Source: Pseudomonadota bacterium (GTDB lineage Bacteria > Bdellovibrionota > UBA1018 > CAIMNF01). Taken from it: a stretch of 6,908 nt of DNA. Of the stretch, positions 1 to 6,415 are shown one piece after another (the first letter of the stretch is position 1; every line of letters begins with the position of its first letter). The notes under the pieces were generated by a model. That model was given only the letters and a program-made list of their open reading frames with translations. It ran no database searches and was not told where the DNA came from. Where the stretch lies: positions 1 through 6,908 of the forward strand of contig JAIXVT010000182.1 in the NCBI GenBank assembly GCA_027482725.1, written 5' to 3'. Position numbers and translations under genes: made by a program.

Positions 1-615
1 ATTCAAAAATGCAACACTGTCCCACTCGATCCCCGTAACTCGGTGTTGTTGCAAGCCGTGGGATGATACTTCCATCACGACATGAGTGGCACCCAAGCGG
101 TAGACTTCGCTCAGCCATTCTTGAATCCAGTCAGGATCAGGCGTGGTGTTGGTCGTATTCCAAAACTGTCCTTTGAATTTTCCACCGTTCGTACCTAACA
201 AAGCGCAAGAAATCCCGAGACCATTTAAGGCATGAAAAATTCGATGAGTGACTGTCGTCTTGCCGCTGGTTCCCGTTACCCCGATCATTTTGAGTTTAGA
301 TGACGGTCGTCCTCGGATCAGACTTGCGGCAATACCGTGTGCCGGTTGGGCAAGCGACCCCCAGTGCTCGATGGGAATCTCCGAAGAACTTTGAGGGTTG
401 TGGGGGGGATTGTGATCGGTGATGATCGCTCCCGCGCCGGCGCGCACGGCCTCTGAAAGGAATTCCATACCGTGCCGACGTGCGCCTTGGAGTGCGAAAA
501 ACAAACTGTGAGGGGTGATGTTTTTCGAATGAGCGGTTACCTTTGCAAATCGCGAACGTTCGAGCAGTTTTTGAATACGATCGACAAGTGGGGTAAGGTC
601 TTTTGGCGTGAGCAT
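1..615 (-). CDS. murE: UDP-N-acetylmuramyl-tripeptide synthetase MurE, N-terminal part (3' end outside window)
   Basis: MurE is the cytoplasmic ATP-dependent ligase that adds the third amino acid (usually meso-diaminopimelate or lysine) to UDP-MurNAc-L-Ala-D-Glu. I translated this frame by hand: it is open for 205 codons from the ATG at 615-613 to the window edge, about 40% of a usual MurE of roughly 490 residues. The N-terminal uridine-nucleotide-binding domain is residues about 20-85. The Mur-ligase P-loop GTSGKTT is at 115-121, TTPD at 157-160 and MEVSSHGL at 181-188; the last two are typical of MurE rather than MurC, MurD or MurF. The P-loop has Ser where most MurE have Asn, and the usual DSR of the N-terminal domain reads HSK. 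The residues that choose the third amino acid lie beyond the edge, so specificity cannot be read. The start lies 18 bp after the ftsI stop, with an AGGGG only two bases before the ATG; no in-frame start lies between the two genes. Confidence 0.95.
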   Translation of the reverse strand, partial: MLTPKDLTPLVDRIQKLLERSRFAKVTAHSKNITPHSLFFALQGARRHGMEFLSEAVRAGAGAIITDHNPPHNPQSSSEIPIEHWGSLAQPAHGIAASLIRGRPSSKLKMIGVTGTSGKTTVTHRIFHALNGLGISCALLGTNGGKFKGQFWNTTNTTPDPDWIQEWLSEVYRLGATHVVMEVSSHGLQQHRVTGIEWDSVAFLN

Positions 616-633
616 TACCCCTACACTAGCGGG

Positions 634-2628
634 TTATCGTTTAAGCTCAAGTTTGATTTCAGTATCCGAATTCAGAGCGCTACCCGGGCTAGGGCTTTGG
701 GACTGAATCCAGCCGTGTCCTGAAATTTTTACTTGGGATGGGGCCCTATTCAGAAGGACTAACGCCTCCGAAGCGCTCAGCCCCACAACCGCAGGCATTG
801 ATCCCGACGTGTCTGGAAACAAGTGAGCAGATCCGGTTTGCAAGATCACAGGGGGGGGCGTCGCGTCTTGAGGGGGCGTTTCGGAATGGCTTGGAACAAC
901 GGAAAGTTTCTGCTCCATGAGAGGAGACAGGGGCTCTGGAATTTTTTCGGTGGCAGGAACAGTGAATCTGTTCAGTGTTGCTTTCATCACGGATTGAAAT
1001 AAAGGTACCGCCGTTTCTGATGCGTAATAAATACCTTTCGGATAGTCCACCCAAGTCAGTGCAACATATTTTGCGCGGGGATGGACCACATACCCGGCAA
1101 ACGATGAAATGTAGCGCACCGTGGAGTAGCGTTTTGTTTTAGGATCAACGGTTTGAGCAGTTCCCGTTTTTCCTGCAATTCTAAATCCGGGGATTTTCGC
1201 TTTTTTTCCCGTGCCGTGTTGGCCTTCGGTGACGTTCAACAGTGCTTGTGTAATCGCCTCTGTTGTTGATTTCTTCAGAAGCGGAATGCGTTGATTTTTT
1301 GCAAACGATTCGTCTACTTTAAAAAAAGTGGGTTGAACCAAAAATCCGCCATTTACAAAACTGGCATAGGCGCGCGCGATTTGGAGTGGAGTCGCTGTGA
1401 ATCCTTGACCAAACCCCATGGTCGCTAATGTTAAGGGTTGGATTCGTTTTTTAACGTCAGGTAGCCATCCCGAGATTTCTCCCGGAAATGCGGAGCCAGG
1501 TTTAGTCCCAAGGCCGAAGGCTTTCAGTGAGGAGATAAATTTTTCGCTGCCGAGCTTGAGGGCCAAATTCGCAGACGCGCAGTTTGAGGATACCTCGAGG
1601 AGTTTCTCCAGTGTGATTTCACTGAATTTTTCGTGCGATTCGGCCTCGCTGATCGTTTTTCCTTGGATCACAATTTTACCGTTTCCACCGTAGATTCTAG
1701 AGTTGATTTTATATCCAGCCTCAAGGGCTGTAGCGACAAGGAGCGGCTTAATTGTAGATCCAGGTTCATAGGTGTCGGTGACCGGTTTAAGTTTGTGGCG
1801 TGATTCGTCCGAATGGGCAAGGGCTAAGATTTCTCCCGTGTCCGCATCTAGGACAATGGCAAGGGCTTGTTCGGCACGCAGGCGTTCTCGGGAAAATTTA
1901 ACTTCTTGCTCGACAGCGTACTGTAAAGACGCGTCAATCGCGAGTTCAATGGTGCCCCCATCCTGTTGCTCGCTGATTTTTGTTCCTAGAGAAACGGTAC
2001 GCCCCAACGCATCACGTACTCCGTCCACTGTTTTAGATTTCCCTTTGAGGGTATCGTTTTTCCAAAGCTCAATACCCTCTATGCCTTCGTTATCAATATT
2101 GACGTTACCTAAAACAGATCCTGCCAAGCTCCCATGCGGATAGATCCTTTGCATTTCTTTTACGATCCATAATCCTTCGGGGAGGCTTTGGTCAGGTTGA
2201 ATTAATCCCGTTTTTTTAAAATGAGCCTCGCGTTGCTCCCTCACGGATCGCTCTATCCACACAAATGTTTTTTGAGAGTCGTATTTTTTTTTTAGCACGG
2301 GGACGGGAATGTTTAATGCGCGGGACATTAAAAGGAGTGTGGCCCTGGATTTCAAAAATTTACTGGGATTTCCGGCGAGAGACGAGGTTTCGATATTGAT
2401 CGCCAGAGGTTCTTGATTGCGATCAACGATGAGTCCTCTTCTGTTTTTACTTTGGATTTTGCTTTGGAATTGGCGTTGGGAAAGTTGTGCAAGCTTTTGG
2501 TCGCCAATCGCTTGAATGCTCACTCCTCGATACACCAGAGCACTTGAAAAAAAAGAGAAAATTAAAAATACCCCCTGTAGACGCAAGCGGTAGTTTTGAA
2601 TCGGCAACATCGGAGTTTGCGTCGTCAT
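634..2628 (-). CDS. ftsI: Division-specific peptidoglycan D,D-transpeptidase FtsI (PBP3 type) with C-terminal PASTA domain
   Basis: FtsI is a class B penicillin-binding protein that crosslinks septal peptidoglycan in the periplasm, working with FtsW and the FtsQLB complex. The 664-residue product has a short cytoplasmic tail, one membrane segment at about residues 15-33, a PBP dimerisation domain at about 60-220 opening with RRGLIVDRNQEPLA, and a transpeptidase domain at about 225-550. All three active-site motifs are intact: STIK at 291-294 (nucleophile S291), SSN at 347-349 and KTGT at 487-490. A Pro-rich linker at about 555-605 leads to one PASTA domain at about 610-664, which starts MPAVVGLSASEA. 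E. coli FtsI (588 residues) lacks PASTA, so this is the longer form seen in Gram-positives and some deltaproteobacterial lineages. The ATG has a good AGGAG site six bases upstream, and the gene sits 17 bp after ftsL. The linker codons contain a run of eight C on the coding strand. Confidence 0.96.
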   Translation of the reverse strand: MTTQTPMLPIQNYRLRLQGVFLIFSFFSSALVYRGVSIQAIGDQKLAQLSQRQFQSKIQSKNRRGLIVDRNQEPLAINIETSSLAGNPSKFLKSRATLLLMSRALNIPVPVLKKKYDSQKTFVWIERSVREQREAHFKKTGLIQPDQSLPEGLWIVKEMQRIYPHGSLAGSVLGNVNIDNEGIEGIELWKNDTLKGKSKTVDGVRDALGRTVSLGTKISEQQDGGTIELAIDASLQYAVEQEVKFSRERLRAEQALAIVLDADTGEILALAHSDESRHKLKPVTDTYEPGSTIKPLLVATALEAGYKINSRIYGGNGKIVIQGKTISEAESHEKFSEITLEKLLEVSSNCASANLALKLGSEKFISSLKAFGLGTKPGSAFPGEISGWLPDVKKRIQPLTLATMGFGQGFTATPLQIARAYASFVNGGFLVQPTFFKVDESFAKNQRIPLLKKSTTEAITQALLNVTEGQHGTGKKAKIPGFRIAGKTGTAQTVDPKTKRYSTVRYISSFAGYVVHPRAKYVALTWVDYPKGIYYASETAVPLFQSVMKATLNRFTVPATEKIPEPLSPLMEQKLSVVPSHSETPPQDATPPPVILQTGSAHLFPDTSGSMPAVVGLSASEALVLLNRAPSQVKISGHGWIQSQSPSPGSALNSDTEIKLELKR

Positions 2629-2645
2629 GGGTATCTCCTGAAGGA

Positions 2646-2915
2646 TTAAGGATCATCTTTTAGTATAATAATTTTATCCGCAGTCGGAGGGTGTAGTTTA
2701 AATTTTTGTTTTGCCAGAGCTTCCAGATGTCGGGGCGATCGGAGTTGCGATAGTTTCAGGTCCAGGCGCTCACTTTCGATCTTTAAATTGTTCAAGACCT
2801 TTGCACTTTGTCCCAAGCTATATGTTGTTTTTACGAGCGAAAGCCTGAGTGCCACAGTGAGAAACGAAAAGCAAAAAAGCGCAAAAACCACAGGGAGAGG
2901 GAAAAAACGCTTCAT
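2646..2915 (-). CDS. ftsL: Cell division protein FtsL
   Basis: FtsL is a small bitopic membrane protein that bridges FtsB/FtsQ and the FtsWI synthase at the septum. This 89-residue product has two basic residues at the N-terminus, a hydrophobic segment at about residues 7-24, and then a periplasmic heptad-like stretch at about 35-60 that should form a coiled coil. The following region, RHLEALAKQKFKLHPP, resembles the family's conserved segment after the coiled coil (basic-x-LE-x-xA, then a Pro). Sequence identity in this family is low, so the call rests on size, topology and position between rsmH and ftsI, where FtsL is almost always encoded. The ATG lies 9 bp after the rsmH stop and has only a weak purine-rich site (GAAAG) close by, so translation is probably coupled to rsmH. 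A DivIC/FtsB-type name is possible, but the position favours FtsL. Confidence 0.87.
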   Translation of the reverse strand: MKRFFPLPVVFALFCFSFLTVALRLSLVKTTYSLGQSAKVLNNLKIESERLDLKLSQLRSPRHLEALAKQKFKLHPPTADKIIILKDDP

Positions 2916-2924
2916 TCTTTCAGG

Positions 2925-3887
2925 TTAAACGCGGGTCTTTTTTACGGCAACTCTCAGTTTTGCCGATCGTGATCGGGGGTTGAGTGCGATTTCCTGATCG
3001 TCAGGTTCGATCGCCTTTTTGGTAATGACGTCCAGATCGGGATGGTTTCGGAAAGCATGTTTTATCTTGCGGTCTTCAAGCGAGTGAAACGTCAATATTC
3101 CAATCGGACATCCCGGGAGCAATAAGGGAATCCAGTTTTCCAAAATTCGGTCCACCTCTTTCAATTCATCATTCACCCAAATCCTCAGGGCTTGGAAGCT
3201 CCGTGTTGCGGGATGAATGCGTCCATGGCGGTCTTTGGGCGGAAAGCAGGAAGCGATGGTTTGTCCTAATCCCAAGGTCGTGTCGGGCAGGTGGCCTTGA
3301 TTGCGGAGGCTGATCAACTTTTTGGCGATAAACCGTGAGCGACGTTCCTCGCCAAATTCAAACAGAACTTGAGCCAATTCGCTTTCAGACACGGTTTGGA
3401 GTTTTTCGGCAAGCGTTTCTCCTTGAGTCGGGTCCATGCGCATATCCAGCGGACTCGGGTATCGAAAGCTGAAGCCGCGCGTTTCGGAGTCAATCTGATC
3501 ACTTGATATTCCAAGGTCGGCAAAGATGCCAACAACGGGATGATTGATTTTTTGGGGAGCTGATCCGAAACGAGAAGAAATGAGCTTGAGGTGGCCTGTG
3601 CGGAGATCTTCTTGGAATTTGAGTTGCGCGCGGGCAAGGGCATCGGGATCTTGATCGACTCCGGTAACAAAAAACTCATTATTTAGGCCTTTTTTTTGAA
3701 TTTCCTTCAAAAAGGCACCTGAATGCCCCCCTCCACCAAACGTGAGATCCACCACCGTTCCGGGCGGCTTAAAGTGTGGGAACGCTACGGAAAGGTTGGA
3801 AAGGTGACCGCAAATATGATGGGTTACAGGATCAGATAGAATCGGAATATGGCGAGAAGGTTGAAGGTTCACTTGAGCTCCGGTCAT
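2925..3887 (-). CDS. rsmH: 16S rRNA (cytosine(1402)-N(4))-methyltransferase RsmH (MraW)
   Basis: RsmH uses S-adenosylmethionine to N4-methylate C1402 in the decoding centre of 16S rRNA. The 320-residue product is of normal length and is complete. Visible family motifs are HIPIL at 13-17, VDLTFGGGGHS at 46-56 (the SAM-binding loop), DQDPDAL at 78-84, ADLGISS at 123-129, RGFSF at 137-141, DMRMD at 148-152, HPATRSFQALRIWVN at 225-239, FHSLEDR at 267-273 and NPRSRSAKLR at 303-312. It is the first gene of the minus-strand dcw operon. The ATG at 3887 has no ribosome-binding site. A GTG at codon 6 (3872-3870) is preceded by GGAG five bases upstream (3881-3878) and would give a 315-residue protein, so the true start is uncertain by five codons. 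Either start keeps all motifs. Confidence 0.96.
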   Translation of the reverse strand: MTGAQVNLQPSRHIPILSDPVTHHICGHLSNLSVAFPHFKPPGTVVDLTFGGGGHSGAFLKEIQKKGLNNEFFVTGVDQDPDALARAQLKFQEDLRTGHLKLISSRFGSAPQKINHPVVGIFADLGISSDQIDSETRGFSFRYPSPLDMRMDPTQGETLAEKLQTVSESELAQVLFEFGEERRSRFIAKKLISLRNQGHLPDTTLGLGQTIASCFPPKDRHGRIHPATRSFQALRIWVNDELKEVDRILENWIPLLLPGCPIGILTFHSLEDRKIKHAFRNHPDLDVITKKAIEPDDQEIALNPRSRSAKLRVAVKKTRV

Positions 3888-3890
3888 AAT
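3861..3890 (+). promoter_or_regulatory. Candidate sigma70-type promoter for the AMP nucleosidase-mreB-rlmE operon
   Basis: TTGAAG (3861-3866) and CATAAT (3885-3890) are 18 bp apart and match the -35 and -10 consensus at 4 of 6 and 5 of 6 positions. Transcription would begin near 3897 and leave a leader of about 65 bases before the GTG at 3962. The -10 shares bases with the opposing candidate on the minus strand, so the two could interfere. The evidence is weak and based on sequence matching alone. Confidence 0.2.
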
Positions 3891-3913
3891 AAATGGGATA
3901 AGTATTCGTTCAA
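3885..3913 (-). promoter_or_regulatory. Candidate sigma70-type promoter for the rsmH-ftsL-ftsI-murE operon
   Basis: On the minus strand TTGAAC (3913-3908) and TATTAT (3891-3886) are 16 bp apart and match the -35 and -10 consensus at 4 of 6 and 5 of 6 positions. The -10 overlaps the annotated rsmH ATG, so a transcript from it would begin inside the first codons and would favour the GTG at codon 6. This is pattern matching in an AT-rich gap, and short matches of this quality arise by chance. Confidence 0.22.
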
Positions 3914-3922
3914 TAAAGATTT

Positions 3923-3952
3923 TTACTTGTCCCCTGTTTTGGGAATGAGTAA
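3923..3952. repeat. Imperfect inverted repeat in the divergent intergenic region
   Basis: TTACT (3923-3927) and TCCC (3930-3933) are mirrored by GGGA (3941-3944) and AGTAA (3948-3952) around a seven-base centre, with 2 and 3 unpaired bases between the arms. It ends ten bases before the GTG start of the downstream gene. It could be an operator or a weak leader hairpin that affects access to that start. It is too short and imperfect to call a terminator, and no T-run follows it. Confidence 0.3.
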
Positions 3953-3961
3953 CCTTTAAAA

Positions 3962-4783
3962 GTGGCGAAGAACCCGTATTTAGTTCCCAATAATAATCGT
4001 ATTTATCTCAATAAAAAGAAGCAAAAGATCGCCACGGATATCCTTGAGCGGTATACCGGCAGTTCGGTAGGGCAGTTTCAAAAGCAAGTTATCTTGACCA
4101 ACTTCGAATATTACCTAGAGCGTTTTCAGGTGCTCAGCAACGGAGTTCGAACGCGGGGCTCGGCGATGAGTGCGGTGCACTCTGAAAAATTCGGGGTATC
4201 TATTGTTAACTTTTCGATTGGATCTCCTACTGCTGCGATCATCATCGAAACCTTGTCTGTGATTAACCCTCAAGCGGTGTTGTTTTTGGGAATGTGTGGA
4301 GGGTTGCATTCGTCGCTAAAAAAGGGAGATTTTATCCTTCCTACGGCTGCGATTCGTGACGAAGGGGTGTCCCACCATTTTATGCCGCGTCAGGTACCGG
4401 CGCTTCCCACATTTAAAATTCAAAAGTTTGTCTCAGACATTATCGTCGAAAAAGGATTTGATTATCGCACGGGCGTTGTCCACACCACGGATTATCGCTT
4501 TTGGGAATTCGACGATAAGTTCAAAGCCGATCTCCATCACGAACGCTCATTAGCAATTGATATGGAGACCGCAACGTTGTTTATCGTGGGGTTTATTAGC
4601 AAGGTTCCCATTGGGGCTTTGCTTTTAGTCTCGGATCTGCCCTTGAAGCGGAACGGGATCAAAACCAAACGTTCGGCAACCTCCGTATTTAGGAAGTACA
4701 CCGATTTACACCTTGAAATTGGCATCAAATCAATGAGTGAAATCGCCGACAGGGGCGAACACATTCGACACTACCGATGGTGA
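3962..4783 (+). CDS. amn: AMP nucleosidase, short form (nucleoside phosphorylase fold)
   Basis: AMP nucleosidase hydrolyses AMP to adenine and ribose 5-phosphate in the cytoplasm, so it affects adenylate pools and purine salvage. The 273-residue product matches the short single-domain AMP nucleosidases I recall from Bacteroidetes: RYTG at 30-33, ILTNFEYY at 44-51, NFSIGSP at 83-89, LFLGMCGGL at 107-115, [11 protein letters not shown] at 122-132, MPRQVPALP at 141-149, DMETAT at 200-205 and LLVSDLP at 221-227. E202 and D225 sit where this fold places its ribose-contacting Glu and catalytic Asp. It lacks the N-terminal domain of the 484-residue E. coli Amn. The start is GTG, since an in-frame TAA lies at 3950-3952 and the first internal Met is residue 69. 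No good ribosome-binding site is visible, so initiation may be weak or regulated. The stop is four bases before mreB. A different phosphorylase-family substrate is possible but less likely. Confidence 0.9.
   Translation: MAKNPYLVPNNNRIYLNKKKQKIATDILERYTGSSVGQFQKQVILTNFEYYLERFQVLSNGVRTRGSAMSAVHSEKFGVSIVNFSIGSPTAAIIIETLSVINPQAVLFLGMCGGLHSSLKKGDFILPTAAIRDEGVSHHFMPRQVPALPTFKIQKFVSDIIVEKGFDYRTGVVHTTDYRFWEFDDKFKADLHHERSLAIDMETATLFIVGFISKVPIGALLLVSDLPLKRNGIKTKRSATSVFRKYTDLHLEIGIKSMSEIADRGEHIRHYRW
4779..4783 (+). promoter_or_regulatory. Ribosome binding site of mreB overlapping the upstream stop codon
   Basis: GGTGA matches the complement of the 16S rRNA 3' tail and lies four bases before the mreB ATG at 4788. 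Its last three bases are the TGA stop of the AMP nucleosidase gene. It supports 4788 as the mreB start over the in-frame ATG at 4737, and suggests that ribosomes finishing the first gene re-initiate on mreB. Confidence 0.55.
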
Positions 4784-4787
4784 TTCC

Positions 4788-5819
4788 ATGATTCAGAAAA
4801 TCTTAGATTATTTTACGAACGATCTCGCAATTGACTTGGGCACGGCCAATACGTTGGTGTTTGCCAAGGGTCGCGGTTTGATTATGAACGAACCGTCGGT
4901 GGTGGCAATCCATCGTAATGCGCGCGGCCAGACCCGGGTTTTGGCCGTGGGTAAAGAAGCCAAAGACATGTTGGGCCGCACTCCGGGTTCGATTCAGGCT
5001 ATTCGTCCTTTGAAAGACGGGGTGATCGCTGATTTTGAAATCACCCAAGCCATGTTGAAGCATTTTATTACCAAGGCGTCTGAGGGGCGGAGCATGATCC
5101 GTCCACGGATTATGATTTGTATTCCTTACGGGATCACCCAGGTGGAGAAACGAGCGGTGAAAGAGTCCGCGCAATCTGCGGGTGCCCGAGAAGTTTATCT
5201 GATCGAAGAGCCGATGGCAGCCGCAATCGGTGCGGGACTTCCCATCCGTGAGCCCTCCGGAAATATGATTGTGGATATCGGTGGGGGGACTACCGAAGTC
5301 GCGGTCATTAGCTTGGGCGGGATTGTTTACTCCAAGTCGGTGCGCGTTGCCGGGGATAAGTTTGATGAGTCGATCGTCAATTATATCAAGCGTAAGTACT
5401 CGTTGTTGATTGGCGAACGCACGGCCGAGCAGATCAAAATGCAGATCGGTTGTGCTTATCCTTTCGAAGATGAAAAAACCTATGAAGTCAAAGGGCGCGA
5501 TTTAATCAGCGGTGCACCTAAGACAATCGAATTGAATAGCGAAGAAATTCGTGACGCCTTGTCTGAGCCGGTGTCTGCCGTAGTGGATGCGATTAAAACC
5601 GCACTTGAGCGCACACCCCCTGAACTTGCTGCGGACATTGTGGACAACGGGATTGTGTTGGCTGGCGGCGGAGCCCTACTTGCCAATTTAGACGTCTTGA
5701 TCAAAGAAAAAACAGGACTCCCTGTGACTGTTGCCGAAGACCCTCTGACTTGCGTGGTGCGCGGGTCTGGTATTGCACTAGAAGATCTTGATCTTCTCCG
5801 CAAAGTTACCGTGATGTAG
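4788..5819 (+). CDS. mreB: Rod shape-determining protein MreB
   Basis: MreB is the bacterial actin homologue that forms ATP-dependent filaments under the inner membrane and steers the elongation machinery (MreCD, RodZ, RodA, PBP2). From the ATG at 4788 the product is 343 residues, close to the family norm of about 347. It begins with an amphipathic segment ([11 protein letters not shown]), then the phosphate-1 motif DLGTAN at 16-21, [13 protein letters not shown] at 112-124, [14 protein letters not shown] at 139-152, phosphate-2 DIGGGTTE at 163-170 and the adenosine-binding AGGGALL at 292-298. All nucleotide-binding elements are intact. An ATG 17 codons further upstream is in frame but lies inside the AMP nucleosidase gene and would add a tail unlike MreB. 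mreC and mreD do not follow; rlmE begins two bases after the stop. If the genome has other MreB paralogues, this could be one of several. Confidence 0.97.
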   Translation: MIQKILDYFTNDLAIDLGTANTLVFAKGRGLIMNEPSVVAIHRNARGQTRVLAVGKEAKDMLGRTPGSIQAIRPLKDGVIADFEITQAMLKHFITKASEGRSMIRPRIMICIPYGITQVEKRAVKESAQSAGAREVYLIEEPMAAAIGAGLPIREPSGNMIVDIGGGTTEVAVISLGGIVYSKSVRVAGDKFDESIVNYIKRKYSLLIGERTAEQIKMQIGCAYPFEDEKTYEVKGRDLISGAPKTIELNSEEIRDALSEPVSAVVDAIKTALERTPPELAADIVDNGIVLAGGGALLANLDVLIKEKTGLPVTVAEDPLTCVVRGSGIALEDLDLLRKVTVM

Positions 5820-5821
5820 TC

Positions 5822-6415
5822 ATGGCATACAACAAGCGCGATTTTTTTTACCATAAGGCGAAAAAAGAAAACTACGCCGCGCGCTCCATTTATAAGTTAG
5901 AAGAAATTGATCAGCGTTACCGCGTGGTCAAGCCTCGGGGAATGGTTTTGGATTTAGGTGCGTCGCCGGGATCTTGGTCGCAGTACCTTTCTGAACATGT
6001 AGGACCCGAAGGGAAGGTGTTGGGCGTAGATCTGTTACCCATTCAAATCACGTTACCGAACGTTAAGTTTATTCAAGCCGATCTGCGCGATCTGAACTTG
6101 GACGTGGTTTTTGCTGAACAGGGGTTTGGTCCCAAGTTTGATGGAGTATTTTCCGATATGGCTCCTAAAACAACCGGGATAAAAATTACGGATCAGGTGC
6201 GGTCATTTGAGTTGTGTGAGCTTGCGGTCAGTGTCGGCGTGCGATTTTTAAAACGCAATGCCCCGTTTGTGATGAAGTTTTTTCATTCGGATGAATACAA
6301 AAAATTAGAACTGTTGATGAAACCGCATTTTGAGCGAGTGACGGCGCTTAGGCCCGAGAGCACGCGTAAAGAGAGCAAGGAAATTTTTTTAATTGGGTTA
6401 GGGTTTAAAGGGTAG
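5822..6415 (+). CDS. rlmE: 23S rRNA (uridine(2552)-2'-O)-methyltransferase RlmE (FtsJ/RrmJ)
   Basis: RlmE is a SAM-dependent enzyme that 2'-O-methylates U2552 in the peptidyl-transferase A loop of 23S rRNA, late in 50S assembly. The 197-residue product is near the 209 residues of the E. coli enzyme. The Rossmann SAM motif VLDLGASPGSWSQ is at 42-54 and SDMAP at 111-115. The catalytic K-D-K-E tetrad is visible as K25, D112, K152 and E187, which correspond to K38, D124, K164 and E199 of E. coli with a nearly constant offset of 12-13. The ATG is two bases after the mreB stop, without a strong ribosome-binding site, so translation is probably coupled to mreB. The common rlmE-ftsH pairing is absent here. 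The 3' end overlaps the convergent minus-strand gene by 11 bp. An early codon run contains eight T (5842-5849), with the frame intact. Confidence 0.96.
   Translation: MAYNKRDFFYHKAKKENYAARSIYKLEEIDQRYRVVKPRGMVLDLGASPGSWSQYLSEHVGPEGKVLGVDLLPIQITLPNVKFIQADLRDLNLDVVFAEQGFGPKFDGVFSDMAPKTTGIKITDQVRSFELCELAVSVGVRFLKRNAPFVMKFFHSDEYKKLELLMKPHFERVTALRPESTRKESKEIFLIGLGFKG

Noticed and set aside
472..723. Plus-strand open frame of 83 codons
   Set aside because: It is antisense to the start of murE and the end of ftsI, both well supported by motifs.
746..1054. Open frame of 102 codons on the minus strand, plus a 60-codon frame on the plus strand over 738-920
   Set aside because: Both overlap ftsI in other frames, across its linker and C-terminal coding region, where the FtsI frame has clear domain content. 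No ribosome-binding site or recognisable protein content.
1772..2143. Plus-strand open frame of 123 codons (and similar shadows at 1418-1693, 3314-3679, 4803-5174 and 5480-5854)
   Set aside because: All lie wholly or almost wholly within genes with intact family motifs; their composition is Ser/Arg-rich low-information sequence typical of shadow frames.
3894..3944. Two TGGGA words (3894-3898 and 3940-3944) as possible MraZ-binding sites
   Set aside because: MraZ sites are closely spaced direct TGGGN repeats about ten bases apart; these are 46 bases apart and no mraZ is present here.
4737..4787. In-frame ATG giving an MreB with 17 extra N-terminal residues
   Set aside because: It lies inside the AMP nucleosidase gene, the added residues do not resemble MreB, and the ATG at 4788 has a GGTGA site and the expected amphipathic start.
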